From NCBI GenBank assembly GCA_032209605.1, contig JASFXZ010000005.1, positions 27,454,905-27,518,904 on the forward strand: 64,000 bases of DNA, read 5' to 3'. The stretch's first letter is position 1. Each line of letters begins with the position of its first letter. Below are positions 47,143-57,648 of this stretch, in pieces. The position numbers and the translations under genes were made by a program. The notes beneath the pieces are model-generated. The model made no database searches, had not been told where the DNA came from, and was given only the letters and a program-made list of their open reading frames with translations. This stretch comes from Mactromeris polynyma. Its lineage: Eukaryota > Mollusca > Bivalvia > Venerida > Mactridae.

Positions 47143-49224
47143 TCTGTTCGATAGGTTATGTTGTCGTCGATACTATACTGTCGACAAAGAATCTAGCCTT
47201 AATATGTATTTATAGCATTGCATTGCTATGCTTTCTTGTATCAAATTTGCTAATTAATTATTGGCTGTCTGAAGTTCTTCGTCGATATTTACTTCTTGGT
47301 GCTTGATATTATGTGAATTCTAAACATTTTTTGCGATAGCAATGATTTTCTGAGGCTGGAAATATTACGTCCACTCATTATCTCTTGTTAATGCATGCTT
47401 GTCTGGTTTGATTTGACGCATAACGCTATAGGATGCTGTGTTGAAAAAAGCACTTGCCTATCATATCTTTTTTATTCTTTTCTGAATTCTGCATTTCCTG
47501 ATGAAGTTATTTTTGTCCATTATTTTCTGAGGAGATGTTTTGTCTATAAATACAATCAGGTGGTCTGTCAATAAGTGCTTTGCTCGAACATTGAGGCAAT
47601 CTATGCAAAATTATTGCATAATAAGTCGAAGATTTATTGTTATATAATCATGTACAGACCTTGATTGGCTGGTGTCTGAGCCTGACGAATTCTCTTCCAA
47701 TTTCAGAGTCTCCTGAGCGAATGAGTTGAGCTTTTTCTTACGGTTTATTTAGTAAGCAATTTGCAGCTGCAGTATTTAAATTGAGAAAGTTGCGCTTGAT
47801 GTCAAGATTTTATGCCGAAGGAATAATTTAACAATAGCGGAATGAAAATCGTATAAAGAAGACAATCTCAGGAAATTATAAAAACACATCTTTCTATAGT
47901 GCATGATCTTTTATTTGTCATACAGTGCTGTTTAAACTTGCGTCTTACGCTAATCAGGACGAACTATGAAAGCGCAGAATTACAGCTAAGCTTGCTGAAT
48001 TCCCTGTAGCAATTATGTCCCTCTCTTTGCTTTAAATAACACTGATATAAAGGACACTTGTATATTAGGAACACATTTTTAAATCCCTTAATATGCATTT
48101 TGGATTCAAATCGTAAAGAATGTAGCGCACAACCGATATGATGAGCAATTGGTCAAGGTCCCAACGGTTTATACTTTTAATAAGTGGTACTGTAAAGTGC
48201 ATGCTCACAATGATCTTGTATATGAAAACAGAGTCACTGACTACCAACCAATATATATAATCAAACACAATTGGCACATTCTTCTTTTAAAGTAAATATT
48301 TAGTTAATATTATCATCAGTTCACTATTTTTCAGACTCGAGTCATTTACCAATGAAACCTTACCCCAGGGTCTGTGTCTGAGTAGTTAAAGATTGTCCCA
48401 ACATTTGAGTTTATATTTCTTATAGTCGGCGCTCTATTAGTGCTTATGTACTTAAGTAGAATAACAAAATAATTACTTTGTCCTTCAAGACAACAAATTG
48501 CAATTATTTTCTTTTATAACATGATAATCAAAGAAGCCATTATAATTGGAGAACAATTTTGATCACATTATTTGCTCAATTGATTGAGTTCTCCACTGTT
48601 GGTTACAAAAACTCCGTCATGGCATATGTTCCCGCTGACAATGTGATTGAAGATGACGTATTCAAAGTAATTTGTCCCCCACATCTAATTAAGATTTGGA
48701 AGTTTAAGAAGAGGTTGGTACTGGTTGATATCCAAGCAGGCGCGTAGCAACATGTACGCAATATACATGATTATCACAAATAGGAAAACATTGAAACACG
48801 ATTAACAGTTGAGCATTTGTATACACTTTGGGATATAAATATACTGAATATGAAACGCTTCAAATGTACTCCATTGCTTGTTAAAATGTGTAAACAAGTG
48901 TTTCCGGAATATCATACCCTTAGACCCCTAAATTGCTTGCATACCAATTCTACTAATTACGGCTACGCCCCTGCCAAGGAACAAGGAATGGTTTTAATTA
49001 TTCGCGCAAGTAATTCATCGCCAACCTACAAATCTTAAAATTCCAGTGCGTAAGATTTCACGCATCATTCCATGCCCAAATTTATTTTCCATGATTTATT
49101 TACTTTTAGTAGCAAATTAAAGTATGGTGTACTTTCTTGTGACAATTATCCTGGTTAATATGAACATTCTAACACTTCACTGGTAACGTCTTTTCGTATT
49201 ATTTTCATTCAAATAAGTGTATTT
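47143..49224. other. AT-rich spacer with a possible short R fragment
   Basis: At 48000-48046 the sequence TCCCTGTAGCAATTATGTCC then CTCTCTTTGC resembles the 3' end of repeat R; it is too short to be firm. Open frames are up to 73 codons and unrecognised. Confidence 0.45.
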
Positions 49225-49790
49225 GATTTTAATTTTTTATTTTTTTTTATTTCACAACATAGTTATATACAAAGCACCTTTGAACTAGATCGTAATGGTC
49301 CATGTTCAAAATAAACATATGTACAGTTTTCATTAACAAAATAGGTGACAGTCAGTTTAACATGGATACTTAAATATACTTTAATTCAAATTTGCTCATC
49401 AAAGGATATTTGATGTAAATATGTCGGCTAGACTCGTATAGTGTACATTAAAAAAAAGTGAAATTCATCTTCTAACTTGTTACATACAGGACAGTGTCTA
49501 AGTTCTCGCGGTGTTCTACTCCAACGGCCAGTTTCGATGTTTAATCTGTGAGAGGATACTCTTAGTTTGGCAAATGCAATTCTACATGATTTGATATTTA
49601 GAAGCTTTAAATATGGTTGAAATTGAAAACTACAAAATGTTTTATAAAACTAGCTCTAGTTGAATCGTTCACTCTCGCAATCCAATCCTGAACAAATATA
49701 TCGTTAACTCTTTGTTTAAGTATACTTAAAAAATCAAATAAGTGAATATGATTATCATTGTGAGTTATGTTAAAATGCATTCTTCTGAAA
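49225..49790 (-). mobile_element. 3' end of a second non-LTR retrotransposon (LINE), broken
   Basis: On the minus strand, from 49720, the reading is LKQRVNDIFVQDWIARVN, then after a frameshift PYLKLLNIKSCRIAFAKLRV, SSHRLNIETGRWSRTP, and CPVCNKLEDEFHF ending near 49455. This is the zinc-knuckle-like C-terminal region of LINE reverse-transcriptase proteins: an R-I-A-L/F-x-K-L-R-x-S-x-H-x-L block followed by C-x2-C-x7-H; the expected last Cys is lost. Further stops and shifts follow (a TAG after YTIRV). The tail near 49225-49255 is A-rich in sense (AAATAAAAAAAAATAAAAAA). 5'-truncated, dead copy, and a different family from 35707-36345, which ends in an ATCT tail. Confidence 0.82.
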
Positions 49791-50224
49791 GTTTCGGCTA
49801 ATTATTAACGCTCTCATCAACACGGAATATTCATTCCGATGAATCTTGTTAAACAAAGACTAGTAGCAGATTAAATGCGCATTGTGCCATTTCCCATTGG
49901 CTTTTCTCTTCATTCTTGAAGGAATAAAAATGATTTCTCTAAAAGTCTTATTAATGTTTATTGGATGCCGAATGTCTAGAGAAATAAGGCAGAATAATAT
50001 ACATACACTTGGGTATTACAGGATCAAATTTTTTCTGAGCCGTTCAGAACATGACAGAAGTTCGCGAATGAACCTAGTTTTTGGTTCCATTGTGGGTGAT
50101 TGTTCAGATATTTCGTTTAAAATAGTGGGTCATATTTGTCTTCTGTCTCCTGTTGCAATCCAGATGACGTATGGTATATCATTTCATGCTACATAATATT
50201 GCAGAGGATGATTACTAAACTAAG
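49791..50224. other. Possible further LINE decay, not traceable
   Basis: The minus strand upstream of the LINE fragment may continue it, but I find no convincing motif. A 104-codon plus frame (49882-50196) is unrecognised. Confidence 0.35.
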
Positions 50225-50445
50225 AAGAAAATTGTTGAAACTGGCCAATGAGACGAATTGTTACAAGCACATTCATGTTGGCTACTGACCAATAAAATGA
50301 ATAGTTACAAACATGTGTCGGCAAACGGCCAATAAGACGAATTGTTACAAATACGTATTGGCAACTGACCAATAAGACAAATCGATACAAAAGCGAGTTG
50401 ATAACGGAACTGTAAGACGATAGTCGCACAAAGATTCATCGACCG
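50225..50445. repeat. Degenerate 40-bp tandem repeat x 5
   Basis: Blocks of TGGCCAATGAGACGAATTGT then TACAA recur at 50243, 50287, 50327, 50367 and 50406 (spacing 44, 40, 40, 39), increasingly diverged at the right end. CCAAT is preserved in four of five units, and GTTGGCAACTGACC-like linkers lie between. Confidence 0.8.
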
Positions 50446-50584
50446 TTATAAGTCCGGCACTATGATAGGTATTTATTAAAATCTACACGGGGTTGTTGGT
50501 GTTGCTACAACCGTTTTCGTTCCTGTTGCTGATATTGTTTTCTTGTTGATGTTTTGATGCTTAACATTGTCTTGATATCATTAG

Positions 50585-50624
50585 CTGGGAGGTAATTATA
50601 AATCGATTTCATTCTACCTCCCAG
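50585..50624. other. Perfect 10-bp inverted repeat
   Basis: CTGGGAGGTA (50585-50594) faces TACCTCCCAG (50615-50624) with a 20-base spacer containing ATCGAT. It lies 70 bp before the 25-bp array. Function unknown. Confidence 0.65.
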
Positions 50625-50692
50625 TAGTCTGGACGCAATTTAAATTACCGGATTGCAACTTAAAACGGGGGTTGTTTGAACTCGGTACATGG

Positions 50693-51317
50693 GTTGAGGT
50701 TTGTTCCGATACGACCGGTTGAGGTGTGTTCCGATACGACCGGTTTAGGTGTGTTCCGATACGACCGGCTGAGGTGTGTTCCGATACGACCGGTTGAGGT
50801 TTGTTCCGATACGACCGGTTGAGGTGTGTTCCGATACGACCGGTTTAGGTGTGTTCCGATACGACCGGCTGAGGTGTGTTCCGATACGACCGGTTGAGGT
50901 GTGTTCCGATACGACCGGTTGAGGTGTGTTCCGATACGACCGGTTGAGGTGTGTTCCGATACGACCGGTTGAGGTGTGTTCCGATACGACCGGTTGAGGT
51001 GTGTTCCGATACGACCGGTTGAGGTGTGTTCCGATACGACCGGTTGATGTGTGTTCCGGTACGACCGGTTGAGGTGTATTCCGATACGACCGGTTGAGGT
51101 GTGTTCCGATACGACCGGTTGAGGTTTGTTCCGATACGACCGGTTGATATGTGTTCCGATACGACCGGTTGAGGTGTATTCCGATACGACCGGTTGAGGT
51201 GTGTTCCGATACGACCGGTTGAGGTGTGTTCCGATACGACCGGTTTAGGTGTGTTCCAATACAACCGGCTGAGGTGTTTTCCGATACGACCGGTTGAGGT
51301 GTGTTCCGATACGACCT
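50693..51317. repeat. 25-bp minisatellite, 25 units
   Basis: The unit is GTTGAGGTGTGTTCCGATAC plus GACCG; 625 bp gives exactly 25 units with no length variation. Variants include TTTAGG, GCTGAGG, GTTTGTT, GTATTCC and TTGATGT. The centre is the most uniform. Minus-strand frames of 198 and 139 codons (50745-51341, 50845-51264) read a 25-residue cycle from three units (RSYRNTPQPVVSEHTSTGRI-like) and are not taken as genes. Confidence 0.97.
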
Positions 51318-52258
51318 GTTTTTGAGATACCAGCTAATCAAAGAATGATTAGCGTTTGCCTACCTACCGAGTGCCTGGAATTAAATGATATAAATCAGTA
51401 GGACAATGTGTTTAGAATAAAATATTCAATAAGTCTTATAAGTCAGAAATGACCGAATCTTATAAAAGGGATGATTCTATAACGAATACATACTTTACAT
51501 TTTATTTTACATAACCAATGTTACTTAAACATATTCTCCAAATGTTCACCCATTTTGTGCCGCAATTTTCTCACCAAACGATAAGAAACTAAATTTTGTA
51601 TTAATTTCTTACAATACACAAACTCCCTGATGATTCCTCTTACAGTATACATGGTCCCATTTGAGAATCACGTGACTGCCTGAAGAAAATGAACGCATTG
51701 ATTTACTCTATTTCCGTAGAGACTGTTATGATAAAGTGGATCATTGACACGTGACTTCCGCATTTATACAACGGCGCTATATTCGTATAATGATAAATTA
51801 GCAGTAACGACAAGAGTGAATAGAGATGTAAGGTTTTTAGACAAAAATATGTGAAACAAATTACCGAGGAAAATTTGAGATTTAATACCATAATATCAAA
51901 ATTAGAGGAAAATGTAAATATGACGTCACTTTCCACCAATAGACGAAGAAAATATGGTAATCTGCAATTCGTACTAACACAACATAACGTTTTGAAGAAA
52001 ATAATTGAAAATATGAGTATATGGGTATGTGATGTTAAATATGTTTATGCAAATATTATAAACAAGAAATATCTTTAAAAAAGATAAACGGCGTAGATAG
52101 AATGATGTCTTCCGGTATGTTAAATTAAATATTGTGGATAATAAATTACAAAAAATTAACTTGGATCTATATATACTATACTCATGGTCCTGCCTTATCA
52201 TGCTTAAACATATTAACTACTTCCGTCAAAATTCGAACTGTTAACGAACGCACATTTT
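51318..52258. other. AT-rich spacer, possible fragment of repeat E
   Basis: At 52045-52105 the minus strand (ACGCCG, then AAGATATTTCTTGTTTATAA) resembles the 3' part of repeat E (GCGCCG..., GATATTTCTTGTTTACG). The match is about 60 bp and weak. No gene recognised. Confidence 0.4.
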
Positions 52259-52413
52259 ACGAAAACCCCGTTTGGTGCCTCTTGGGTGAACGAAATCCCC
52301 GTTTGGAGCCTCTTGGGTGAACGAAATCCCCGTTTGGAGCCTCTTGGGTGAACGAAATCCCCGTTTGGAGCCTCTTGGGTGAACGAAATCCCCGTTTGGA
52401 GCCTCTTGGGTGA
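52259..52413. repeat. 31-bp minisatellite x 5
   Basis: Units start at 52259, 52290, 52321, 52352 and 52383: ACGAAATCCCCGTTTGGAGC followed by CTCTTGGGTGA. Units 2-5 are identical apart from the right edge; unit 1 has ACGAAAACCC and TTTGGTGCC. The minus-strand frames across it are array products. Confidence 0.97.
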
Positions 52414-52909
52414 AAATATGATTGGTCACATGTTATACAGCTACGCCAAGAAATTGATATAACTGACAAAACCGATGGAACACAGATTGTATAATATAGA
52501 CAACAAAGATGACAGATAAAACTTGTATAATGGAACAATGAAGTGTTCACAGTTTTGCCCACGCTTCAGTCTTTTAATAGATGTATTGTATGTTTACAAC
52601 GCAACTCCACCCGCTCGCTAATTTTTACATCGTTTCGATAATTGTTTACAAATTTCTCCTCAACGACAAAGACAGACATACCTACTTTCAGGGAATGAAA
52701 AAAGGTCAGTTCCATCCCCTCACATTTAAATGGAAGATGGAAGAAACGTTTGCATCTAACTGTACGAGTGAATGCGTTGATAATAATAACTAAAAAATAC
52801 TGATTGTTAAAAAGTATTAATTATTACTTGTATCTGTAAAATCAACTCAACAGTTTTATGTAAATGGAGGATCCTGTGCGGTTCTTCGGACACTGAACCC
52901 TAGTCACAC
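52414..52909. other. AT-rich spacer, nothing recognised
   Basis: A 70-codon plus frame at 52581-52793 has no motif. Confidence 0.5.
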
Positions 52910-53075
52910 AAAGCATTATCTCAATAGAGAGAGAATAAGTTGCTACAGGGAACGCCACATACGTAAGATCGTGTCTCTCCACACATATCTCCGGGAAAAC
53001 TACAATCCATAACACATAAGGCAATTGAGGAGGCTTATGGGTACATACGTAATGGTACAGGGGCACAATTAATAG
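52910..53075 (-). repeat. Dispersed repeat R, copy 4
   Basis: On the minus strand it reads CTTATGTGTTATGGATTGTA, TTTCCCGGAGATATGTGTGG, ACGATCTTACGTATGTGGCG and TTCCCTGTAGCAACTTATTC then TCTCTCT. The sense translation LPYVLWIVVFPEICV and TYVAFPVATYSLS is very close to copy 2. The sequence continues past CTCTC into GCTTTGTGTGACTAGGGTTC, which copy 5 shares as GCTTTGTGACTCTGGCTC, so the family extends further 3' than the plus copies show. Confidence 0.78.
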
Positions 53076-54223
53076 TTAGCCGACTTCAAGGGATTACAAT
53101 GAGAATCAAAAATGTTGGTCTTGTATAAAGCAGCGTGTGCAACCAACAGTTGAATGTGCATTGAACAGCCTTTGTATGTGGTGCTAGTTGGTGGGGTGTT
53201 AGTCTAGTTAACTTATTGGCTCTTTTGATCAGCTGTGTTTTATATGCGATACTGAGTGACAGGTCTTGAACATATTAGTTTGTTACTGCATTTAGTTGAT
53301 TTCTTCATTCAATTCAAAGTCCGAGTCAACCAATCGATCTTCTGCAAGTGTTACGTGAACATTAAGCGACCTTACCCAATTGGATATAGAAGCACATATT
53401 TTATAATTAATTGCACTGGATGTAAGATCGTTCAAATCGTAGTTCCGGTCAACTGTGACAGCAAGAACGAATAACCGGAAAATAGGTTTCCGTGAGAAGA
53501 TAAATGTAAAACAATATTTTATTGATTGTTCTAGTTTTATGTGATCTGTTACTAGATAGTTTCTGTAATGTAATACAAGTATATGCGCCAAACAGACAAA
53601 AGGTGTCCTAATATAGAAAGGGAGTGAAATGATTTCTTCATTATCTTCGTATCTAGTTTTATGGCTATATGTTATAGATATTCTTGCGGCTGCACATCAT
53701 TTTGTTGTCGTAAAAGTGAGAATGATATGGGTATAAACTCCAAGAACCAGATATAAATGCCACAATAAACGTTGTTTCCTTTGTAAAATGGTTACACGCT
53801 TTACTATTGTTACAGAAACTTTTACGGAAGTATAGAGTATTGAGAATGTGTTTCAAGCAACAACATTTATGACCCTATTGATTACGTAACACCGTTTATA
53901 GCTGTTTTCCGTCCGTCTTTTACGGTAGTCAGTTTCACCAACAAAATGTCATGGGTTCCAACAATAACAATGATCTTCCACACGCTAATGTTATCTTCCC
54001 GACATATTCCAGACATATATGGCGAACGAATTGACTCGCATGTTAAGTCAGGTCATATATTTAGGTTATATAGTGTGATCGGGCTTTACATAATCAGCCG
54101 GGATCATGCAGTGACTTTTCCAGTTATAAAGCAAAGTTCCACTTACTTCACATCCCCTAAATTAAGCGCGAGTATTGGTTGGCAATCAAGGGAGCAGTCG
54201 GTTACTGAAAGACGGACCTGACT
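53076..54223. other. AT-rich spacer, nothing recognised
   Basis: Open frames of 91 codons (53946-54221 plus) and 99 codons (53292-53591 minus) carry no recognisable domain. Confidence 0.5.
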
Positions 54224-54334
54224 GAACGGAACAAAGCGGAACGGAATAAACAGAACGGAACGGAACGGAACATAACGAAACGGTATAAACAGAACGGAAC
54301 GGAACACGAAGGAACGCAATGGAACGTCACGTGA
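54224..54334. repeat. Imperfect (GGAAC)n pentanucleotide repeat
   Basis: About 110 bp of GGAAC steps with variants (AAAGCGGAAC, ATAAACAGAAC, ATAACGAAAC, ACGAAGGAAC). The phrase GGTATAAACAGAACGGAACG nearly repeats GGAATAAACAGAACGGAACG, so a larger unit of about 45 bp was also duplicated. Confidence 0.9.
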
Positions 54335-55026
54335 CGTAGTAATTTAAATAGAGACAATAACAAGTAGAGTTTAAGGCACAAGTTGATCATCCCCTCATCG
54401 AGAGTGATTAACACAAGTTGTTTGACATGTATATTTTCCACATACACATGTCGCCAAAGTTGGAAATGGAATCGATTTTAAGAATATGTTGAGCATGTGT
54501 TAGTATAATTTTCTGTCTACGCTAATGACATCGTGATTCATTACTCTTTCCTTGCATGTGACTTCAATTACTTTGTGAGCACCCCTAATAATTTCATGAA
54601 ATCACGTGACGACGTCGGTATAGGGATAGGTAAGAAATGCCCGATTATAAATGCAATTGCAACATACCTATGCTAAGTACGGACACATTTCTAACATATA
54701 GAAAGTCGATAACGCGCTTATTAATATGAGAAAGTATCGTAGCTATCGTACAATGATGTTCATCCATCGTGTCACAACCAGATAATTTACGTGTCATTAA
54801 TGTTCTAATTGAATAAATTCGCAACGTGCTGACTTAATGACCCATACTTGTATGAGATATGAATCAATAGTATACAAAAATGTTATTTTACTATCTGCCA
54901 CTTTAAGCTGATTATCGGTCGTGGGTTGTGGTCTTAAACAGACAATCAAAGATGCTTGAATGTCCTATCTATAATCCGAGTCATAAGTATTCAAATGAAG
55001 TATACTAAGTGATTAATTGTTTGCTG
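54335..55026. other. AT-rich spacer, nothing recognised
   Basis: No gene, array or repeat copy recognised. Confidence 0.5.
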
Positions 55027-55129
55027 TTAATTGAGGCGCAGTGGTCGACGGATAGAGCGCCTCTAATCAGAAGGTGTAGAGTTCAAGCCCCGGGATTTGT
55101 GGAGTTTGATCACAAACTTCACAATCCCG
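55027..55129 (+). repeat. tRNA-like sequence followed by a stable hairpin
   Basis: GGCGCAGTGGTCGACGGATA then GAGCGCC resembles a D-arm/A-box region, CCTCTAATCAGAAGG an anticodon arm, and GAGTTCAAGCCCC a B box. Directly after it, CGGGATTTGTGGAGTTT and AAACTTCACAATCCCG (55091-55107, 55114-55129) pair over 16 bp with one bulge and a six-base loop. The tRNA part lacks a proper acceptor stem, so a tRNA-derived SINE head or tRNA pseudogene is likelier than a working tRNA. It does not match the SINE head at 55803-55866. Confidence 0.5.
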
Positions 55130-55647
55130 AAAAGATGGCGCGAGTACTAGTTGGTAGCCAGGAAGCAGTCATCGAGATTAGAAAGAAATTGTTTCACAAT
55201 CGATGTAAAATAAATAAGTTTAAACTAAGTGTTTGTTGTAGATGTATGACTTTAACTGCACTATGAGCTAAACTATCTAGGTAATGTCAAACTGGAGGAT
55301 GAGAAAGGCTAGATGTACGTCACATGGTCTGTTTTATATGCGGTTTTATTGTACCTTTTTGTTTTTATTTCTTTGATTTGAGGATTCCATTGTTTTCTGG
55401 AAACAAGTAATCAACATTACTGCATTAAATTCAGGTAATTTTAGGCATGGATAAATACCGTACAACCGCTCTTGTTTAATGGAAAGGACGCCGAACTTCC
55501 AACCCGAATATTTCTGTTCAATTATCCAAATTACACATAATACATAAACACCCCTTTATAAGAAATATAATGTATATTTATAAAATTGAACTGATAGATT
55601 AATAAAAAGTGTCTATAGATAAGTCCGCCTTGGGAATTTCATTGAAT
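55130..55647. other. AT-rich spacer, nothing recognised
   Basis: Only the tail of an 85-codon frame (55009-55266) that starts inside the tRNA-like sequence. Confidence 0.5.
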
Positions 55648-55866
55648 TTTATGTCGTTTTTCAACTAATTTTTAGTCATATACGGCGACCAGTTGACCTA
55701 ACCAGTTCTCATTGAATTAATAATCAATCTGAAACTGACAACTTCTCCACATATGAAGGACATGACCGTTGTCAATCGTATGGTAGAACCGGCTTAACAC
55801 GGGAATCGAACTCGGGTCTATCGGTGGCAGTCTAGCGCTCGACCAACTGAGCTAGCCAGGTGGGTT
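55648..55866 (-). mobile_element. tRNA-derived SINE, near full length
   Basis: Minus strand: CTGGCTAGCTCAGTTGGTCG (A box; complement of 55842-55853), GAGCGCTAGACTGCCACCGA, then GAGTTCGATTCCC (B box; complement of 55801-55813), AGCCGGTTCTACC, body with GGAGAAGTTGTCAG, and a tail CGCCGTATATGACT then GTTGAAAAACG. About 219 bp. The head folds as a good tRNA-like cloverleaf, so this was a polymerase III transcript mobilised by a LINE. Compared with 59437-59657, the GCTTGCGGAAGAACAAG module is largely replaced by AGATTGATTATTAATTC. Diverged, so probably inactive. Confidence 0.82.
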
Positions 55867-56989
55867 ATATCTGGAATTTACTGCTATTTTACTTGGGAAT
55901 ATAGTGTATCGTTTGCTATGCGAAATAACAGGTTAATATTGGTTGATAACCCAGCACTGGTTGCGTTAACTGACATCGTATAAAACTGAAGTACTTTACA
56001 AAACGTCGTAAAACATCAACAAGCCAATACTGATCTGAGAGCACGATCGTTGCTCAAGCGAGCTGTAAATTTCCTCTTAAATGTTTTGATAATGCCAAGA
56101 ACTGAGTAAACAATTTTCACAAAATATTGACAAATGACCACTCACACCTGTCTCTCCCCCACTCATCCCCTCTTCACCCCCTCTTTCTCTCTCTAATACA
56201 GGTTATGTCTGAATTTCTCTTATCTATCATTCGTCGCTTGAAACAGATGCTCGTGAACGTTAAATGCAACAAAACATTCACTTGCTTTGGTTTCACAGGA
56301 TTCATGTTATCATTTTTAAATATCAATATTTTACTCTATACAATCAGTACGCGAGTATTTTTATATTCAAACTAGAGTTTATTGTTTCAGAAAACTGTTC
56401 AGACATTAGATTACACTTGACTTGGATAATCAACTTTGTTATCTAAGACAAAGCTACGAAAAAACTGTGGTTTATCATAAGGAAATGATTTTTTGTGACG
56501 GCTACTTGGATAATTATATTTCACTGATCGATTCAAATATTTTTATAAGTAATATTTACATAACACAGTATTTTACGCAACTTTTCACTTTGTTAAGAAA
56601 ACACAATATTTACCTAATCCATAAATGGGTTCTGAAGCTGAATTCACAACTGTCAAATCCGAGTTTCACTATAGGTAATGTTGTAATGTTGACATAACAC
56701 AGCACTACATAGGTGGTAATACATTGTTAAGAAAACAGGAATTAACCTACTCTTTTAAAGACCATTTGGGTCACGCCGAACCATTGATGTTAGTATACAA
56801 TAAATTTCAAACACAATATATTTAGCACTGAAGTTGTCCAAATTTAAAGCAGTACGACATTTTTATGCCTCCTTTCTTAAACGGGGCATTTATAATTGAC
56901 CTTCGACGTCCGTCCTTCCGTCCGTAACAAAATCTTGTTGCGCGCGTATCTGTATAGGAGTATATGAGCCAGAGTCACAAAGCCGTATA
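55867..56989. other. AT-rich spacer, nothing recognised
   Basis: A C/T-rich patch (CTCTCCCCCACTCATCCCCT and following) lies near 56152-56190, and open frames reach 91 codons without recognisable motifs. A GACGTCCGTCCTTCCGTCCG patch at 56906-56925 resembles sequence common near mollusc repeats and may be the 3' end of repeat R copy 5. Confidence 0.45.
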
Positions 56990-57115
56990 GGAATGTTAAC
57001 CAGCATGTGAAAAGAGAGAGAACAAGTTGCTCCAGGGAAAGCCACATACGTAAAACTGTGCCTTCCAACACAGACTTCCGGAAAAACAACAATGTGCACC
57101 TGGGAATCTTTACAT
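56990..57115 (-). repeat. Dispersed repeat R, copy 5
   Basis: Minus strand: TTTCCGGAAGTCTGTGTTGG, AAGGCACAGTTTTACGTATG, TGGCTTTCCCTGGAGCAACT and TGTTCTCTCTCTTTTC. The sense frame reads HIVVFPEVCVGRHSF and TYVAFPGATCSLSFH, close to copies 2 and 4. Only the 3' half of the family is present, and it continues into GCTTTGTGACTCTGGCTC as copy 4 does. Confidence 0.75.
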
Positions 57116-57460
57116 ACATTACTTACATAAAATATGACAGAACCTTTTAAAATAGACCACACATATAAAACCTAGCCTATGTAAATGGAATACACTAAAT
57201 TGCGGACAGTATTCCATCTAATCATAACACGGTGAGGATCAGTCTGGTTAAATCGTCATTGTTTTGGTAAACATCACAATATTTGTGTCTACGTGGCATC
57301 TCAACGGGACTGTAAAACTGGATTTCACATGTGAAGTAATATCTAAAATTTATAAGTTTTGATAACAAGTCCAGCAAGTAGGGAACCAATCTGATTGAAA
57401 AAATGCGAAGTGAAATAATGGTTATTTTGTGACCACTTTCACTTTTTGAGGCTCTCACCA
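57116..57460. other. AT-rich spacer, nothing recognised
   Basis: A 78-codon minus frame (57222-57458) has no motif. Confidence 0.5.
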
Positions 57461-57648
57461 GTTCTTACTAATATTCTAATTCATTCATAAGTTCACATTT
57501 AGCGGTCATCTATAGTTCTTGATAACATTTCTAATTCATTCATTTATTTACATTTGGGGCTATCTACAGTTTTACTAGAATTATAATTCATTCATAATTT
57601 CACATTTGGAGGTAATCTACAGTTCTTTCTAATTCATTCATATTCCGT
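57461..57648. repeat. Degenerate 54-bp tandem repeat x 3.5
   Basis: Units start at 57461, 57515, 57569 and 57622. Each has GTTCTT, TCTAATTCATTCAT, TTCACATTTGG and ATCTACA. Substitutions and small indels make it clearly older than the neighbouring arrays. Confidence 0.85.

Noticed and set aside
50745..51341. 198-codon minus-strand open frame
   Set aside because: It is created by the 25-bp array, which lacks stops in this direction; the peptide just cycles every three units and has no unique domain.
52045..52105. Third copy of repeat E
   Set aside because: Only about 60 bp resemble the E 3' part (GATATTTCTTGTTT and its surroundings); too short in AT-rich DNA to list as a firm copy.
54224..54334. 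Coding tail of the 91-codon frame 53946-54221 reaching the GGAAC repeat
   Set aside because: The frame lacks any domain and ends where the simple repeat begins; nothing suggests an exon.
55803..55866. Functional tRNA gene
   Set aside because: The cloverleaf is fair, but it is followed directly by the SINE body and tail seen at 59437-59657, so it is a SINE head.
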